The notes beneath the pieces are model-generated. The model did not search any database, was not told the DNA's origin, and saw only the letters and a program-made list of their open reading frames with translations. Shown piece by piece: positions 4,710 through 5,284 of a stretch of 5,284 bases of DNA. Every line of letters begins with the position of its first letter. Positions within the stretch are counted from its first letter, which is position 1. Origin of the DNA: Leptospirillum sp. (GTDB taxonomy: Bacteria; Nitrospirota; Leptospirillia; Leptospirillales; Leptospirillaceae); contig DAIEST010000122.1 of assembly GCA_027346125.1 (NCBI GenBank), forward strand, positions 1 to 5,284, read 5' to 3'. Made by a program: the position numbers and the translations under genes.

Positions 4710-4745
4710 GTCCCGGTGGGACATGCGTGTTCCGTCATGTCCCGC
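4710..4745 (+). promoter_or_regulatory. Mutually exclusive hairpins ahead of the flavoprotein gene
   Basis: GGGACATG (4718-4725) can pair with CATGTCCC (4736-4743, 10-nt loop) or, through its GGGAC, with GTCCC (4710-4714, 3-nt loop). With a G-U and a G-C pair the larger stem extends to 10 bp. It lies between the barrel gene stop (4661) and the next start, 34 nt before that start. It could terminate the upstream transcript or act as a leader switch; no T-run follows. Confidence 0.35.
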
Positions 4746-4779
4746 GAACATGAAAATCATATGCATACATGAGGTGGAT

Positions 4780-5284
4780 GTGTCTGAGAATGCCCTGAAA
4801 AACTATTCAATTTCCCGGATTGTTCCGTTCGAGGAAAATGTAAGGCTTTTTGAAATCGATTGCGGCGGGGAACAGTTCCTGTTCCATCAGGGACAATTCA
4901 TCTCCCTGCACGACGAAAACGGGAATTCTTCCTATTTTGCCCTGGCCTCTCCTCCCCTCCGGACGGACCGTTTCGAGATTCTGGTCAAGAATGCCAACCC
5001 GTTTACGGGAAATCTGTTTGGAAAGACGGTGGGGGATCGTGTACTGGTCAAGGGGCCGCTCGGAAAAGGTTTTCCGCTGGATCCCTATGTGGGGATGAAT
5101 CTTTTGTTCGTCGGTGTCGGGACGGCGATCGCACCGCTTCGCTCCACGCTTCTGACCGCGCTGGATCGCCGTTCGGATTTCAACAGGATCGAGGTGTACT
5201 TCGGAACATTGACACCGAATCACATCTATTTTGGGGAAGAGATGGCCAAATGGCATCAACAGGGAACCGATGTCCATATCGCGG
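4780..5284 (+). CDS. Ferredoxin-NADP reductase-like FAD/NAD(P)-binding oxidoreductase, truncated by the window edge
   Basis: The visible 168 residues form the start of an FNR-type flavoprotein. The FAD-binding barrel occupies about residues 6-98, with H36-Q-G-Q-F-I, the Y52-F-A-L-A-S-P-P flavin-binding motif (equivalent to R-x-Y-S/T) and G92-P-L-G-K-G-F. The nucleotide-binding domain follows with L-L-F-V-G112-V-G-T-A-I-A-P-L-R-S, the expected G-x-G-T/x-x-x-P motif, then V-Y-F-G-T. Such proteins transfer electrons between NAD(P)H and a partner such as an iron-sulfur protein, a hydrogenase or an oxygenase; which one is unknown. No N-terminal ferredoxin domain is present. GTG 4780 is chosen because GAGG (4771-4774) lies 5 nt upstream; the in-frame ATG at 4750 lacks a Shine-Dalgarno and would add ten residues. 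Confidence 0.85.
   Translation, partial: MSENALKNYSISRIVPFEENVRLFEIDCGGEQFLFHQGQFISLHDENGNSSYFALASPPLRTDRFEILVKNANPFTGNLFGKTVGDRVLVKGPLGKGFPLDPYVGMNLLFVGVGTAIAPLRSTLLTALDRRSDFNRIEVYFGTLTPNHIYFGEEMAKWHQQGTDVHIA

Noticed and set aside
4807..5277. A 156-codon minus-strand frame opposite the flavoprotein gene
   Set aside because: It is the antisense shadow of a clearly recognisable FNR-type protein.
1..5284. CRISPR arrays, tRNA or rRNA genes
   Set aside because: No regularly spaced repeats and no recognisable tRNA or rRNA sequence were seen on either strand.

Overview
The window looks like chromosomal DNA from an acidophilic or otherwise chemolithotrophic Gram-negative bacterium. The encoded proteins (a periplasmic c-type cytochrome, a lipoprotein, a small outer-membrane barrel), moderate GC content and frequent TTG/GTG starts fit the Leptospirillum/Nitrospirota type. 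That assignment is inference from general appearance; no taxonomic marker gene is present.

Layout. Positions 1-79 (minus) hold the beginning of an unrecognised gene that runs off the left edge. Positions 80-774 carry no convincing gene, only a consensus -10 box and several inverted repeats. A monohaem cytochrome c lies at 775-1140 (plus). A perfect hairpin (1187-1208) separates it from a convergent mazEF toxin-antitoxin operon (1223-1766, minus). Positions 1767-2236 are an accessory junction: the mazEF promoter, a MITE-like inverted-repeat structure (1833-1949), a decayed N-terminal piece of a TnpB gene (about 2036-2176) and the vapBC promoter. vapBC follows on the plus strand (2237-2822), with vapC broken by a one-base frameshift near 2476-2484. 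After a short non-coding stretch come a minus-strand lipoprotein of unknown function (3101-3862) and a divergent outer-membrane beta-barrel-like protein (4074-4661, plus). The start of a ferredoxin-NADP reductase-like flavoprotein (from 4780, plus) reaches the right edge.

How the parts relate. The two toxin-antitoxin modules are divergent, with about 470 bp of mobile-element debris between them. The most notable observation is that both promoters carry nearly the same element in the same orientation relative to their gene (1796-1812 minus, 2200-2217 plus), and that the core heptamer CAATGCA occurs four times between the two antitoxin genes. This suggests either a shared or cross-recognised operator, or the ends of an inserted element that now form both promoters. 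The cytochrome, the lipoprotein/barrel pair and the flavoprotein look like resident envelope and electron-transfer genes. No new multi-gene system is clearly evident; the shared TA promoter element and the uncharacterised lipoprotein/barrel pair are the best candidates for something undescribed.
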